Counted from the stretch's first letter, positions 32,378-42,047 are shown. The stretch is DNA of 64,000 bases from Deltaproteobacteria bacterium (GCA_020444205.1 JAHLLJ010000002.1:1-64000), one strand, 5' to 3'. Notes: generated from the letters alone by a model not told the origin. Numbers and translations: made by a program.

Positions 32378-34051
32378 CTACTCGGACCGGTGGCGGATGA
32401 TGGCTCCCTTGTCGGCCGACTCGGCCAGGCGGGCGTAAAGGGTCAGGTAGCCGCTGGTGAACTTGGGGGCCGGGGCTTTCCAGGCGGCTTTGCGCTGGGC
32501 CAGCTCTTCGTCGCTCACCTCGAGATGCAGCTTGCCCGCCGGGATGTCGATGAGTATCTCATCGCCGTCGGCCACCAGGGCCAAGGGACCGCCCTCGGCC
32601 GCCTCGGGCGAGACGTGGCCCACGAAGCAGCCGTTATTGGTGCCCGAGAAACGGCCGTCGGTGACCACTGCCGTGGACAGAGCCAGGCCCTTGCCGTAGA
32701 GGAGCTTCATGGCCTTGTACATCTCGCGCATGCCCGGCCCGCCCTTGGGGCCTTCGTATCGGATCACCACCACCTCGCCTGGCTTGACCTCGTTGTTTAG
32801 GATGGCCTGGTTGGCCGCCTCCTCGGAATTAAAGCAATGGGCCTTGCCCTGGAACACCCGCATCTCCGGCTTGATGGCTGCCGGTTTGGTGATGCCGGTG
32901 TTAGGGGCCAAATTACCCCGTAGTACGGCCAGGCCGCCGCCCACTCCCCAAGGGTCCTCCAGGGGGCGGATCATTTCGGAGTTTTTTACCTCGGCCGGGG
33001 CTACGTTTTCAGCCACGCTTTTGCCGCTCACCGTCAGGGCCGCGCCGTCCAAAAGGGGCAGGATGGTTTTCATAACCGCGGGCACCCCGCCTGCTTGGTG
33101 GAAGTCGGGCACGTTGTCCGGGGCGGCTGGGTTCATCTTGGCCACGTGGGGCGTTTCCTTGGAGAGCTGCTCGATCTGGTCCATACCCAACTCGCAGCCC
33201 GCTTCGTAGGCCACGGCCGGCAGGTGGAGCACCGCGTTGGTGGAGCCGCCGATGGCGTTGTTGACCCGCACCGCGTTGGCCAGGCTGGCCGGGGTGATGA
33301 TCTTGCGGGCGGTGAGATTTTCCTCCACCATCTGCACGATACGCCACCCCGATTCCTGGGCCGCGCGCAAGCGGTCGGCGAAAAAGGCGGGGATGGTGGC
33401 GGTGCCGGGCAGGGACATGCCCAGGGCTTCGGCCAGGCAACACATGGTGTTGGCCGTACCCAAGAAGGAGCAGGACCCGCAGGTGGGACCGGCGCAATCT
33501 TCCAGGCGGCGGTAGTCCTCCTCGGTGATCTTGCCGTCGCTGAGCATGGCCAAGCCTTCGGTGAGAGAGGTGATGTCGCTGGGGCGGCCGTCAAAGGAGC
33601 AGCCTCCGGCCATGGGCCCGCCCACCACCATGATGGCCGGAAGGTCCAGGCGGGCGGCGGCCATGAGCATGCCCGGCACGATCTTGTCGCAGGAGCAAAG
33701 CAGAACCACCGCATCCAGGCGGTGGGCCTGCACCATCACCTCCACGTCGTTGGCTATGAGGTCCCGGCTGGGCAGGATGAAGTGCATGCCTTCATTGCCG
33801 TTGGCGATGCCGTCGCAGGCGGCGATGACCCCGAACTCCACCGGGGTGCCCCCGGCCTGACGGATACCCTGCTGCACGTAATCGGACACCTGCCGCAGGT
33901 TGTAGTGGCCCGGAACCACCCGATTCCAGGAGTTAGCCACCCCGATCATGGGGCGTTCCAGATCGTAGTCGCTGTAGCCCATGGACTTGTACAAGGACCG
34001 GTTCATGGCCCACTCGGGCCGCTCCAGTATTTTTTGGCTGCGCCGTTTCAT
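32378..34051 (-). CDS. ilvD: Dihydroxy-acid dehydratase
   Basis: 557 residues, full family length. It has CDGIANGNEGMHFILPSRDL (near 80), LLCSCDKIVPGMLMAAARLD (near 117), CAGPTCGSCSFLGTANTM (near 188) and the C-terminal TDGRFSGTNNGCFVGHVSPE. These supply the three cluster cysteines and the phosphate/Mg site. It is the most canonical of the three IlvD/Edd proteins in the window and could serve branched-chain amino acid synthesis, converting 2,3-dihydroxy-isovalerate to 2-oxoisovalerate. It follows the AbfD-like gene by 24 bases in one transcript, which would be odd for a housekeeping gene. A good AGGAG site precedes the ATG. Confidence 0.88.
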   Translation of the reverse strand: MKRRSQKILERPEWAMNRSLYKSMGYSDYDLERPMIGVANSWNRVVPGHYNLRQVSDYVQQGIRQAGGTPVEFGVIAACDGIANGNEGMHFILPSRDLIANDVEVMVQAHRLDAVVLLCSCDKIVPGMLMAAARLDLPAIMVVGGPMAGGCSFDGRPSDITSLTEGLAMLSDGKITEEDYRRLEDCAGPTCGSCSFLGTANTMCCLAEALGMSLPGTATIPAFFADRLRAAQESGWRIVQMVEENLTARKIITPASLANAVRVNNAIGGSTNAVLHLPAVAYEAGCELGMDQIEQLSKETPHVAKMNPAAPDNVPDFHQAGGVPAVMKTILPLLDGAALTVSGKSVAENVAPAEVKNSEMIRPLEDPWGVGGGLAVLRGNLAPNTGITKPAAIKPEMRVFQGKAHCFNSEEAANQAILNNEVKPGEVVVIRYEGPKGGPGMREMYKAMKLLYGKGLALSTAVVTDGRFSGTNNGCFVGHVSPEAAEGGPLALVADGDEILIDIPAGKLHLEVSDEELAQRKAAWKAPAPKFTSGYLTLYARLAESADKGAIIRHRSE

Positions 34052-34075
34052 GATGTCTCACTCCTGTCCACTGCT

Positions 34076-35521
34076 CTAGGCGATGCCCAGCATACTTTTT
34101 ACCTGCTCCACTTTTTGCTCCAGATTGGCCTGGCGGCCGATCATGATGCGCTGGGCGGTGGGCGGTCCGGCTCCGTGCATGGATTCCACCAAATAGCCCA
34201 CCGCTCCGGCACCAACCACCAGGTTCTCGATGAGCCTGAGCACCTTCATGCGGTCTACCACCGGGTAGTCGGGGTTGGCGGCCAGATACTTCTTTATGTA
34301 AGGACCGGCCACCGGGTCGTTGAGGTCCGCCGCCGAGGGCATGGTGCCCAGCAGGCCACCGGCCACGTCGGTGGCCAAACGGGCCAGCTCATAGGGGAAG
34401 CGGGTCACGTTTAGCTTGCATACGTTGGCCAAAAGCAGGTTGACCAAATAGTTGCCAGAGGCGGTGGCCGCGCCGGTGGCCGAACAGGCGATGCCGCAAG
34501 AGAAGATGGTCTCGTTGAGATGAATCATCTCCACGATTTTATCCTTGATGTGGCTGGCCTTGGCCACTCCGTTCATCTGGGCAATGAGCGCGGTGGCTCC
34601 GATCAGGGCGTCACCTACCCCCACTTTGCAGCCGCCGTAGCTCTGGCGGTGGTAGGAAGCAAAACGCTCAACCAGGATGCCCGAGAAATCCACCTCGCCG
34701 TCCAGAAACACCCGCTCGTTGGGCACGAATACATCCTCGAACACGGTCATAACCTCTTGGCCGCCGAAACTGTTGCCCACGTCCAAGAGGTCGGCTTCGA
34801 GCTTGCGGGTGTCGCTGGCCTGACGGCCGTAGATATAACGCACACCCTTTTCGTTGGTGGGCACCGCGCAGCATACCGCCCAGGCTTCCTCGCCCGGCCG
34901 CATGGTCAAGGTGGGCATGACCAGTATCTCGTGGGAGTTGACCATGCCGGTCTGGTGCAGCTTGGCCCCACTGATTATGATGCCGCCTTCGCGGCGCTCC
35001 TTGACCCGCACAAACAGGTCGGGGTCGAGCTGGTCCTTGGGGCGCTTGCCCCGGTCACCCTTGGGGTCGGTCATGGCTCCATCCACCACCAAGTCGTTCT
35101 GCTGAATCCAGCTCCAGTAGTCCTTGAAGCGCTGGTGATAGTCGGTGCCGTGCTCCTGGTCGCAGTCGTAGGTGGTGCTGAAGATAGCGTTGGCCGCGTC
35201 CAAGCCCACGCAACGCTGGAAACAGCAGGCGGTGCTCACGCCGCAATAGCGCTGCATCTTGACCTTGTTGACCAAGTCCTCGGTGCTCCGGTGCAAGTGA
35301 CTGAAACGATTGACCACGTCATTGCACAATGACGACTCCACGCAAAACAGGTCCTGGGTAGCGGGGTCGTGAGCCGCGTCAAAGGTAAAGGCCACCGCCT
35401 TTTGCGAAGGCCTGACCAGCCCGTGTTCACCCAGATCACCGGATTTTTGGCCCAGCATGTGGGCCTCCAGTTTCAGGTCTGCCACGGACTTCAGGTATTC
35501 GTCGCCAGTTTTAAGAGCCAT
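34076..35521 (-). CDS. 4-Hydroxybutyryl-CoA dehydratase-type radical flavoenzyme
   Basis: 481 residues with close similarity along the whole length to clostridial AbfD, judged from memory of that sequence. The 4Fe-4S ligands are conserved: C100 and C104 in TACCFQRCVG, and H291 and C298 in YHRQSYGGCKVG. FAD-binding features such as VDGAMTDPKGDRG (near 146) and the C-terminal ESMHGAGPPTAQRIM remain. AbfD dehydrates 4-hydroxybutyryl-CoA to crotonyl-CoA through a ketyl radical and also isomerises vinylacetyl-CoA. No 4-hydroxybutyrate CoA-transferase or succinate semialdehyde enzyme is nearby, so an analogous 4-hydroxyacyl-CoA is possible. GGAG lies 5 bases before the ATG. Confidence 0.9.
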   Translation of the reverse strand: MALKTGDEYLKSVADLKLEAHMLGQKSGDLGEHGLVRPSQKAVAFTFDAAHDPATQDLFCVESSLCNDVVNRFSHLHRSTEDLVNKVKMQRYCGVSTACCFQRCVGLDAANAIFSTTYDCDQEHGTDYHQRFKDYWSWIQQNDLVVDGAMTDPKGDRGKRPKDQLDPDLFVRVKERREGGIIISGAKLHQTGMVNSHEILVMPTLTMRPGEEAWAVCCAVPTNEKGVRYIYGRQASDTRKLEADLLDVGNSFGGQEVMTVFEDVFVPNERVFLDGEVDFSGILVERFASYHRQSYGGCKVGVGDALIGATALIAQMNGVAKASHIKDKIVEMIHLNETIFSCGIACSATGAATASGNYLVNLLLANVCKLNVTRFPYELARLATDVAGGLLGTMPSAADLNDPVAGPYIKKYLAANPDYPVVDRMKVLRLIENLVVGAGAVGYLVESMHGAGPPTAQRIMIGRQANLEQKVEQVKSMLGIA

Positions 35522-35962
35522 GAGTTCTCCTCGGTCCCCCCTGATCGTAAGGGTTCACACCGGCTGGCATTGCAAGGGCCCACGTCTGACCGTGGGCATT
35601 GAGTCTCCCCTGGGGAGCGTGATGCCCCCAGTGGTTTATCCGCCAGACTGAGCCGAATAACAGCCGGTGGGTTGCCGGGTTATTTTCAACGTTTTCATCT
35701 TATCTCCGGTGACGCAAAAGGACAACAATCAATTGACTTTTCAAAGAGGTTTTTCTAGTGTTTTAAGTGGTGTTTTTCGGCGCTTAATAGATTGATTTGT
35801 GGTTCCAGTTGGCGGGACAAAATATCGGCGCAAAGTCTTTTCAAATAACGGAATAAAACCCTAACCGCGGGCGCGGACCAAAGGTGCCAACCAGGTCCAG
35901 GATGCGGGCTGCGGTGTAGAGAGTCACGCAATGGCCGCCTCAAGGGCCTTGGGAGGATCAAG
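35522..35962. promoter_or_regulatory. Divergent intergenic region with two leader hairpins
   Basis: This 441-base gap lies between the divergent AbfD-like gene and the maoC gene. Near the AbfD-like start, GCCCACG/CGTGGGC (35578-35597) and CTCCCC/GGGGAG (35605-35617) form two hairpins in the minus-strand leader. The middle (35700-35860) is AT-richer and is the likely site of promoters. No gene or riboswitch was recognised. Confidence 0.4.
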
Positions 35963-36388
35963 TTGAAATCTGGAATCGACATCCAACACTTAAGGGTAGG
36001 GCAATCCTATAGCAAGGACGTGGTGATCACCTCTGAAAGGGTGGAGTTGTTCGCCAAGGCTAGCGGGGACTTCAACCCCTTGCACCTGGATGATGAGTTT
36101 GCCCGCAGCACCCGCTTTGGCCAAAGAGTGGCCCACGGCATGCTCACCGGTGGGATTGTTGGTGGCATATTGGGCACCGAGTTTCCAGGTCACGGAACGA
36201 TTTATCTTTCACAGGACATTAAATTTCTACGGCCGGTTTTCATTGACGACGTATTAACTATAAAACTTGAAATAAACGAGGTGATAATAGATAAAAACAG
36301 GTTGGTATTGACCACCGAGGTTAGCAATCAAAGAGGAGAGAAAGTGGCAGTGGGCACGGCCAGGGTACTGCCCCCAGTCAGTGAGTAG
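35963..36388 (+). CDS. MaoC-like (R)-specific enoyl-CoA hydratase
   Basis: 141 residues, a single hotdog domain. The catalytic hydratase-2 motif appears as ASGDFNPLHLDDEFARSTRF (near 33), with Asp and His correctly spaced, followed by RVAHGMLTGGIVGGIL. It hydrates 2-enoyl-CoAs such as crotonyl-CoA to (R)-3-hydroxyacyl-CoA. Since the divergent neighbour resembles an enzyme that makes crotonyl-CoA, the two may act in sequence. The start is TTG, supported by GGGAGG 7 bases upstream. Confidence 0.9.
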   Translation: MKSGIDIQHLRVGQSYSKDVVITSERVELFAKASGDFNPLHLDDEFARSTRFGQRVAHGMLTGGIVGGILGTEFPGHGTIYLSQDIKFLRPVFIDDVLTIKLEINEVIIDKNRLVLTTEVSNQRGEKVAVGTARVLPPVSE

Positions 36389-36535
36389 ACCTAGATGACT
36401 CCTGAAACCCGCTGAGGCTTAAAACAAAAGCCCGGACATGGCCAGACCCGTACCCTTGGGAAAGGTTCATGGGGTGCGGTATGAGCCGCTTGGAGATGGC
36501 CGGTTCAGGTTATTGCGCATAGGGTGACATAAAGA

Positions 36536-36568
36536 GTACGCCCCGGCCCGCGTGGGACCGGGGCGTAC
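36536..36568. terminator. Bidirectional hairpin between convergent genes
   Basis: GTACGCCCCGG and CCGGGGCGTAC form a perfect 11-bp stem with an 11-base loop, followed by TTTA. It lies between the convergent maoC and Mo-hydroxylase genes and could end transcripts from both sides. Confidence 0.7.
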
Positions 36569-36586
36569 TTTAGTATCGGACGTGAG

Positions 36587-37582
36587 TTAGGCTTCCTTGG
36601 CATCCAAGGCGCGCAGCACCTTCTCAGGAGTGGCCGGCAGGTTGGTTATCCAGATGCCCACCGCGTCGTGGATGGCGTTGACAATGGCCGGGCCGGGGGT
36701 ATTGGCGGTCATCTCGCCGATGCCCTTGGCTCCGTAGGGGCCATTGGTGGAGGGGCACTCGTAGATCACCGACTCCATGTCCGGCACGTCCATGGTGGTG
36801 GGTATGGCGTAGTCTCCCAGGTTGTCCGGCTGGAACTCCAGGCTGGGGAAGAAGGGATGCAGGTCCTCGGACATGGCCGCGCCCACACCCATGGTGGCCC
36901 CGCCATCGATCTGGCCCTCCAGATGGGTGGGATTCATGGCCTTGCCCACGTCATAGGAGTTGACCAGGCGCAAAATTTCCACCTGGCCGGTCTCGGTGTC
37001 CACCTCCACTTCGGCGTAGCTGGCCGCCCAGGCCAGGGTGCAGAAGGGATCGCACTCGCCTGTCTCCGGGTCCATGGCCGCGGGGTCGCGCATGTAGTGG
37101 CCCAGGCCCAGGATGAACCGGCGCATGCCAAAGGTGCCCGCCCCGGCCACCTCGCCGATGCTCATGGCCTTGTCCGGGTTGTCCTTCACCCTAATCTGGC
37201 TGTCCACCGCCTCCAATTCGTCCGGGGAGCATTCCATCAGCTCGGCGGCTATCTCGAAGAGGATGCGCCGTGCGTCCTCGGCGGCCATCTTGGCTGCCAG
37301 ACCGTCAACATAGGTGACCCGGCTGGCAAAGGTGCCGAAGCTCAAGGGGCAGTTGTCGGTATCATCATTGACCACCTTGACCGCTTCGTAGTCTATGCCC
37401 AACACCTCGGCGGTGATCTGGGCCATGATGGTCTTGCAGCCCTGGCCGATGTCGCAGGAACCCACGGTCACCACGGCCGAGCCGTCAGGCTGGACTTTGA
37501 CCATGGCCTGGCCGGAGTCGCCTCCGCCGCTCATGCCCGAGGGGTACATTCCCGCGGAGATGCCTTTTCCTATCTTCTTCAT
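36587..37582 (-). CDS. Molybdenum hydroxylase, C-terminal half of the Mo subunit (set 1)
   Basis: 331 residues matching the second half of xanthine-dehydrogenase-family Mo subunits. It begins at KGISAGMYPSGMSGGGDSGQ, includes the cofactor loop GSCDIGQGCKTIMAQI (near 42), and ends with YGAKGIGEMTANTPGPAIVN (near 275), where the glutamate of GIGE is the catalytic base in the family. The first half is encoded by the gene 4 bases upstream, so the subunit is split. Splitting is known in nicotinate dehydrogenase (NdhL/NdhM). ATG 37582 is used; the frame is open upstream only by overlap with the N-half gene. Confidence 0.88.
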   Translation of the reverse strand: MKKIGKGISAGMYPSGMSGGGDSGQAMVKVQPDGSAVVTVGSCDIGQGCKTIMAQITAEVLGIDYEAVKVVNDDTDNCPLSFGTFASRVTYVDGLAAKMAAEDARRILFEIAAELMECSPDELEAVDSQIRVKDNPDKAMSIGEVAGAGTFGMRRFILGLGHYMRDPAAMDPETGECDPFCTLAWAASYAEVEVDTETGQVEILRLVNSYDVGKAMNPTHLEGQIDGGATMGVGAAMSEDLHPFFPSLEFQPDNLGDYAIPTTMDVPDMESVIYECPSTNGPYGAKGIGEMTANTPGPAIVNAIHDAVGIWITNLPATPEKVLRALDAKEA

Positions 37583-37586
37583 CTGA

Positions 37587-38951
37587 CTACCCCCTTTCCT
37601 GAGTGGAAGCCATGGCCTTAAGGTTGTCGGAAAGCTCCACCCCCGCCTTGGCGGCCAAGTTTTGCAACACCTCAATCACGGCCACGCTGTTAAGCACCCG
37701 CTTGGTGGGGGTGTACTCACCCTTGCGGAAGGCGTTGATCATGCGCACCTCCCAGGGGCTTTTGCCCAGGCGCTCGGCGATCTGGTCTATCTGCACCTCG
37801 GTGGCAAAGGCCGCCGGGGTGATGCCGAAGCCGCGCATGGAACTGGCCGGGGGCTTGTTGGTGTACACGCAATAGCCCCGGATGCGTACGTTGGGGATGA
37901 AGTAGGGGCCCGCCCCCAGGTAGCAGTGCTTTTCCACCACATAGGGGTTGAGGGAAGCGTAGGAGCCGGCGTCGCGGATGGAGGTCATCTGCCGGCCGAT
38001 GATGCGGCCCTCTTTGGTCACCGCATCCTTGATGGTGATGTGCCAGGCGCCCCGGAAGGTGCTGTAGAGCAGGTCTTCCTCGCGAGTCCAGCGCCACTTG
38101 CAGGGGCGGCCGGTCTTTAGCGCCAGCAAGGCGGCTACGTGGTCGGCCTGAATGTCGTTCTTGCCGCCAAATCCTCCGCCCACCGTGCCGCCAACATAGT
38201 TCAGGTCAGCATAACCGGTATTGTGCCGCCAGGCGCTGCCGGTCTTGGGCTTCCACTGCTTGCAATGAACATCGCCGGGCTCCATCTGCAGAATGCCGCA
38301 GAGCATGCCCAGGTGGAAGTACAGGGCTTGGCTGACTGTGTAGACGGTCAGCTTGGGACCGGCGTGGGGCACCGCCAAGGAACAGATGGGCTCCATGGGG
38401 GCGTGTTCCACCGAGGGATGCAGGTGAACGCTTTCCACGACCTCGTCGGCTTCGGCAAAGGCTTGGTCAACGTCGCCCAGGTTCACCTGGCGGTAGCCGT
38501 GGCCGTCCCACTCTTGCAGGTTGCCTTCCGGGCGCACCTTGGGCGCGCCTTGCTTCATGGACTCCAAGGGGTCGAGCACCGCCTGTTGTTCTTCGATCTC
38601 CAGGACGATCTTGTCCAGGGCCTCCATGGCGGTGTCTTCATCCACCGCGGCCACCGCCGCGATAACCTCGCCCTTGAAGCGGATGTTTTCCTCCACCAGC
38701 ACCGGCTGGTCGGGAACCAGGCCGTAGGCGTTGCAGGGCACGTCGGCCGCAGTGATGATCCCGGCCACGCCGGGCATGGCCTCGGCCGCGCTGGTATCCA
38801 GCTTTTTGACCTTGCCCTTGCTCACCGGGCTGCGCAGGGCCTTGACGGTCAGGGTGCCGGGCACCACCTGGTCGTCCACGAACTTGGTTTCGCCGGTGAC
38901 GTGGGCCATGCCGTCGTAACGGGTGACTCTTTGTCCTATTACCTTGCTCAT
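37587..38951 (-). CDS. Molybdenum hydroxylase, N-terminal half of the Mo subunit (set 1)
   Basis: 454 residues. It has the aldehyde-oxidase a/b hammerhead domain (FVDDQVVPGTLTVKALRSPV near 25), then the first molybdopterin domain with GGTVGGGFGGKNDIQADHVA (near 257) and SSMRGFGITPAAFATEVQID (near 372). It ends where full-length subunits continue into the second Mo domain, encoded by the next gene. It hydroxylates aldehydes or N-heterocycles; the substrate is unassigned. GTG-free start at ATG 38951 with GGGGGTGATC upstream. Confidence 0.88.
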   Translation of the reverse strand: MSKVIGQRVTRYDGMAHVTGETKFVDDQVVPGTLTVKALRSPVSKGKVKKLDTSAAEAMPGVAGIITAADVPCNAYGLVPDQPVLVEENIRFKGEVIAAVAAVDEDTAMEALDKIVLEIEEQQAVLDPLESMKQGAPKVRPEGNLQEWDGHGYRQVNLGDVDQAFAEADEVVESVHLHPSVEHAPMEPICSLAVPHAGPKLTVYTVSQALYFHLGMLCGILQMEPGDVHCKQWKPKTGSAWRHNTGYADLNYVGGTVGGGFGGKNDIQADHVAALLALKTGRPCKWRWTREEDLLYSTFRGAWHITIKDAVTKEGRIIGRQMTSIRDAGSYASLNPYVVEKHCYLGAGPYFIPNVRIRGYCVYTNKPPASSMRGFGITPAAFATEVQIDQIAERLGKSPWEVRMINAFRKGEYTPTKRVLNSVAVIEVLQNLAAKAGVELSDNLKAMASTQERG

Positions 38952-38963
38952 GTGATCACCCCC

Positions 38964-39431
38964 TTAGCCCTTCATTTCATCGGCCGCGGCCAAAACCGAG
39001 TCGATGATTTTCACGTACCCGGTGCAACGGCAGAGGTTGCCCGAGAGCGCCTCTTTCACCTCGTCCCTGGTAGGGGAGGGGTTGGCGTCCAGCAGGGCCT
39101 TTGAAGCCATGATCATGCCCGGAGTGCAGAAGCCGCACTGGCTGCCGTAATGCTCGTGAAAGGCCTTTTGCAGAGGGTGGATATCGCCTGGTTCGGTGAT
39201 GCCTTCCAGGGTGGTGACCGACTTGCCCTGAACCGACATGGCGTTGGTGATGCACGAGCGCACCAACACGCCGTCCAGGAGCACCGAGCAGGTGCCGCAG
39301 TCGCCGGTGTTGCAGCCCACCTTGGGGCTGGTGATGTGTAGCTTGTCGCGCAGGACCTCCAGCAGGGTGGTCTTAAGGCCCACCTCCACCTTGTAGCCCT
39401 GACCGTTTACGGTGAGTTCCAGAGTCTGCAT
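38964..39431 (-). CDS. Molybdenum hydroxylase, 2Fe-2S subunit (set 1)
   Basis: 155 residues with both expected 2Fe-2S motifs: the plant-type GCNTGDCGTCSVLLDG (near 39-54) and the helical-bundle pair CGFCTPGMIMA (near 99) and CRCTGYVKI (near 136). It relays electrons from the Mo site to the FAD subunit. A typical GGAGGG site precedes ATG 39431. It lies between the FAD and Mo subunit genes, as is usual for this family. Confidence 0.94.
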   Translation of the reverse strand: MQTLELTVNGQGYKVEVGLKTTLLEVLRDKLHITSPKVGCNTGDCGTCSVLLDGVLVRSCITNAMSVQGKSVTTLEGITEPGDIHPLQKAFHEHYGSQCGFCTPGMIMASKALLDANPSPTRDEVKEALSGNLCRCTGYVKIIDSVLAAADEMKG

Positions 39432-39444
39432 GGAGCCCTCCCTT

Positions 39445-40293
39445 CTAACCGGCCAGCTCGGTGAGCAGTTGCTTGACCACCGCCTCGGAGGCCCGCTTGC
39501 GATACCAGGCGGTGCCCCGCGCGTCGTCGATGGGGCTGGTGGCCTCTGCCGCGGTCTTGGCCGCCGCCGCTGCGTTTTCCTCGTCCAAGGCCTTGCCCTG
39601 GAGCAGGGCGGCCGCTTCGGTGGCCAGCAGGGGAGTGGGAGCCACCGCGCCCAGGGCGATGGCCGCGCCGTCCACCTTGCCGCCGCTCAGGGGGCAGTAG
39701 ATGGCCACCGACACCACCGATAGGCTCTGCGCCTTGCGCTTGCCCACCTTGCGGTAAGCCCACTTGGCCTCGGCCGACTGAGCGGGCACCTTGACCTGAG
39801 CGATGATTTCATCGGCGGCCAGCACGCTCTGGCCTGGGCCGGTGAAGAACTCGGCCAGGACTACCTCGCGTTCGCCGCCCGCGCCCACCAAAAGCAGACT
39901 GGCGCCCAGGGCCAGCAGGGGAGTGGCCGTGTCCGCCGCTGGAGAGGCGTTGGCCAGGTTGCCGCCGATGGTCCCGGCGTTGCGGATGGCCGGGGAAGCC
40001 ATCTGCTTGATGGCCGCGGCCAACAGAGGCGCCTTTTCGGCCACCAGGGAAGAATCCAAGATTTGGTTCAACGGCGTAGCCGCGCCAATAAGCAGAGAAT
40101 CACCCTCTTGGCTGATACCGTCCATTCCAGCATCGCCCAGGTAGATGAGTACCTGTGGTTTGAACGCGCGTTTGTTTACGGCGACCATGAGGTCGGTCCC
40201 TCCGGCCAAGACGCGGGCAGCTTCGCCGTGTTGGGCCAGAAGGCCCGCGGCCTCCTGCGGGCTGACAGCCCGGAAGAATTCACCTTCAGCCAT
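39445..40293 (-). CDS. Molybdenum hydroxylase, FAD subunit (set 1)
   Basis: 282 residues of the CO-dehydrogenase medium-chain type. FAD motifs are visible as VLAGGTDLMVAVNKR (near 29) and ASPAIRNAGTIGGNLANASP (near 97), with APTPLLATEAAALLQG near 215. It passes electrons to NAD or another acceptor. It is the only such subunit in the window, although two sets of Mo and Fe-S subunits are present. Confidence 0.93.
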   Translation of the reverse strand: MAEGEFFRAVSPQEAAGLLAQHGEAARVLAGGTDLMVAVNKRAFKPQVLIYLGDAGMDGISQEGDSLLIGAATPLNQILDSSLVAEKAPLLAAAIKQMASPAIRNAGTIGGNLANASPAADTATPLLALGASLLLVGAGGEREVVLAEFFTGPGQSVLAADEIIAQVKVPAQSAEAKWAYRKVGKRKAQSLSVVSVAIYCPLSGGKVDGAAIALGAVAPTPLLATEAAALLQGKALDEENAAAAAKTAAEATSPIDDARGTAWYRKRASEAVVKQLLTELAG

Positions 40294-40392
40294 AACAGTT
40301 CTCCTCCAAATAAGGGAATGTAGATAAATAAAACCCTCTGATTAACTCGTAGCTCATCAAGGGGTAGGCATCAGTCTCTAGCGGGAATGCGC

Positions 40393-42045
40393 CTACAACC
40401 AGGCGGCCCCATCCTCAGCGCCGGCCACACCCGACCGGTATGCCCGGAGCATTCCTTTGGCCGGATGCTCGGGCCGCTTGAGGCCCCCACCCCTACGGCG
40501 ATTCATTTCCTCCTCAGGCACCAACAACTCCAGGCGGCCGCCAGGCACGTTGATGACGATCTCATCGCCGTCCTCCACATAGGCCAGGGGCCCTCCTTCC
40601 CAGGCCTCGGGCGAGACGTGACCCACGCATGGCCCCCTGGTGGCCCCGGAAAAGCGGCCATCAGTGACCATGGCGACCGAGGTGTGCAGGCCCATGCCCA
40701 CCAGCATGGCCGCCGGTATGGACAGCTCGCGCATGCCGGGGCTTCCCTTGGGTCCCTCGTGACGCACCACCAACACGCTGCCCGGCTTGACCTCCTTTTC
40801 CATGAGGAAGCTCCTCACGTCTTCCTCGGAGTCGAAGACCACGGCCGGTCCTTGGTGCTTGAGCATGGAAGGCTCCACCCCGGTTTTTTTGACCACCGCC
40901 CCGGCCGGGGCCAGGCTGCCGTAGAGCAGGCCGAAGCAGCCAGACGAGGCCAGGGGATCGTCGGCTGCGTGGATCACCTCGCCGTCCGGTTCGGGCGCGG
41001 CGTCCAGGGCCTGGCCCAGGGTGCCGCCCATGGCCAAGGGGGCCTCCAGGTCCAGGTGCTCGCTAATCGCTTTGAGCACTGTGGGCACCCCTCCGGCGGC
41101 GTGATAATCCTCCAGGTTATAGGCGCTGGAGGGCTTGAACTTGGCCACCACCGGCACCGAGGCCTGGAGGCGGTCGAACTGGGCCAGGTCCATGTCCAGC
41201 TCCAGACGCCGGGCCAGGGCCATGAGGTGCAGCACCGCATTGGTGCTGCCGCCCGAAGCGGAGACGTACTTCACGCCGTTGGCCAGGGAAGCGGGAGTCA
41301 TCAAGGAGCGGAAGTTAACCCCCCGTCGCGTTAGCTCCACCGCCGCCTCGCCCGCGTCGCGGGCCTGGCGCACCTTGGCCGCGGCAAAAGTGAGCATGGT
41401 GGCCGAGCCGAAGGGGGCCACTCCGGAGGCCTCCAGGAAACAGCCCATGGTGTTGGCCGTGCCCATCATGGAGCAGGTCCCGGCACTGGGGCAGAAGCTC
41501 TCCTGCCAGGCCAGGAAGGTATCCTGATCTATGTCCTCATTACGCCGCTGGCCGATGGCTTCCTTGAGGTCGCTGGTCACCATCTGGCGCTCGCCCTGGC
41601 GGCAGGGCATCATGGCCCCGGCGGTGAGGAACACCGTGGGGATGTTCAATCGGGCGGCGGCCAGGAGCATGCCGGGGATGATCTTGTCGCAGGAGGCCAG
41701 CATGACCATGCCCTCAAAGCCGTGGGCCGCCACCATGGCCTCTATGCTGGCGGCTATGAGGTCGCGCTGGGGCAGGATGTAGCGCTGCCCCGGACCCTGA
41801 GCCATGCCGTCGCAAGGGGCGGGCACGTTGAACTCGCCCGGCGCGCCTCCGGCGGCCCAGATGCCCTCCTTCACCCGGGCGGCCAGATCGCGCAGAGGCG
41901 CGTGGCCCGGGTTCACCTCGGTAAAGGAGTTGACCACCGCGATCATGGGCTTGGCCAGATCGGCGGAGCGGTAGCCCACCGAATGCATGAGCCCCCGGTA
42001 ATAAGCCTCGGTTATGTCGGTGGCGTCGCCGCGATGTTTCGTCAT
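40393..42045 (-). CDS. IlvD/Edd-family dehydratase (third paralogue)
   Basis: 550 residues with [20 protein letters not shown] (near 78), [20 protein letters not shown] (near 115), [20 protein letters not shown] (near 188) and [20 protein letters not shown] near the C-terminus. All cluster cysteine positions are kept. Its linkage to a LarA-like protein, a beta-hydroxyacid dehydrogenase and a Mo hydroxylase points to dehydration of a hydroxyacid in catabolism. The ATG follows the dehydrogenase stop by 2 bases. Confidence 0.9.
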   Translation of the reverse strand: MTKHRGDATDITEAYYRGLMHSVGYRSADLAKPMIAVVNSFTEVNPGHAPLRDLAARVKEGIWAAGGAPGEFNVPAPCDGMAQGPGQRYILPQRDLIAASIEAMVAAHGFEGMVMLASCDKIIPGMLLAAARLNIPTVFLTAGAMMPCRQGERQMVTSDLKEAIGQRRNEDIDQDTFLAWQESFCPSAGTCSMMGTANTMGCFLEASGVAPFGSATMLTFAAAKVRQARDAGEAAVELTRRGVNFRSLMTPASLANGVKYVSASGGSTNAVLHLMALARRLELDMDLAQFDRLQASVPVVAKFKPSSAYNLEDYHAAGGVPTVLKAISEHLDLEAPLAMGGTLGQALDAAPEPDGEVIHAADDPLASSGCFGLLYGSLAPAGAVVKKTGVEPSMLKHQGPAVVFDSEEDVRSFLMEKEVKPGSVLVVRHEGPKGSPGMRELSIPAAMLVGMGLHTSVAMVTDGRFSGATRGPCVGHVSPEAWEGGPLAYVEDGDEIVINVPGGRLELLVPEEEMNRRRGGGLKRPEHPAKGMLRAYRSGVAGAEDGAAWL

Positions 42046-42047
42046 CG

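Noticed and set aside
33095..34414. 439-codon plus-strand frame across ilvD and the AbfD-like gene
   Set aside because: It crosses two well-supported minus-strand genes and their gap; no motif or ribosome site supports it.
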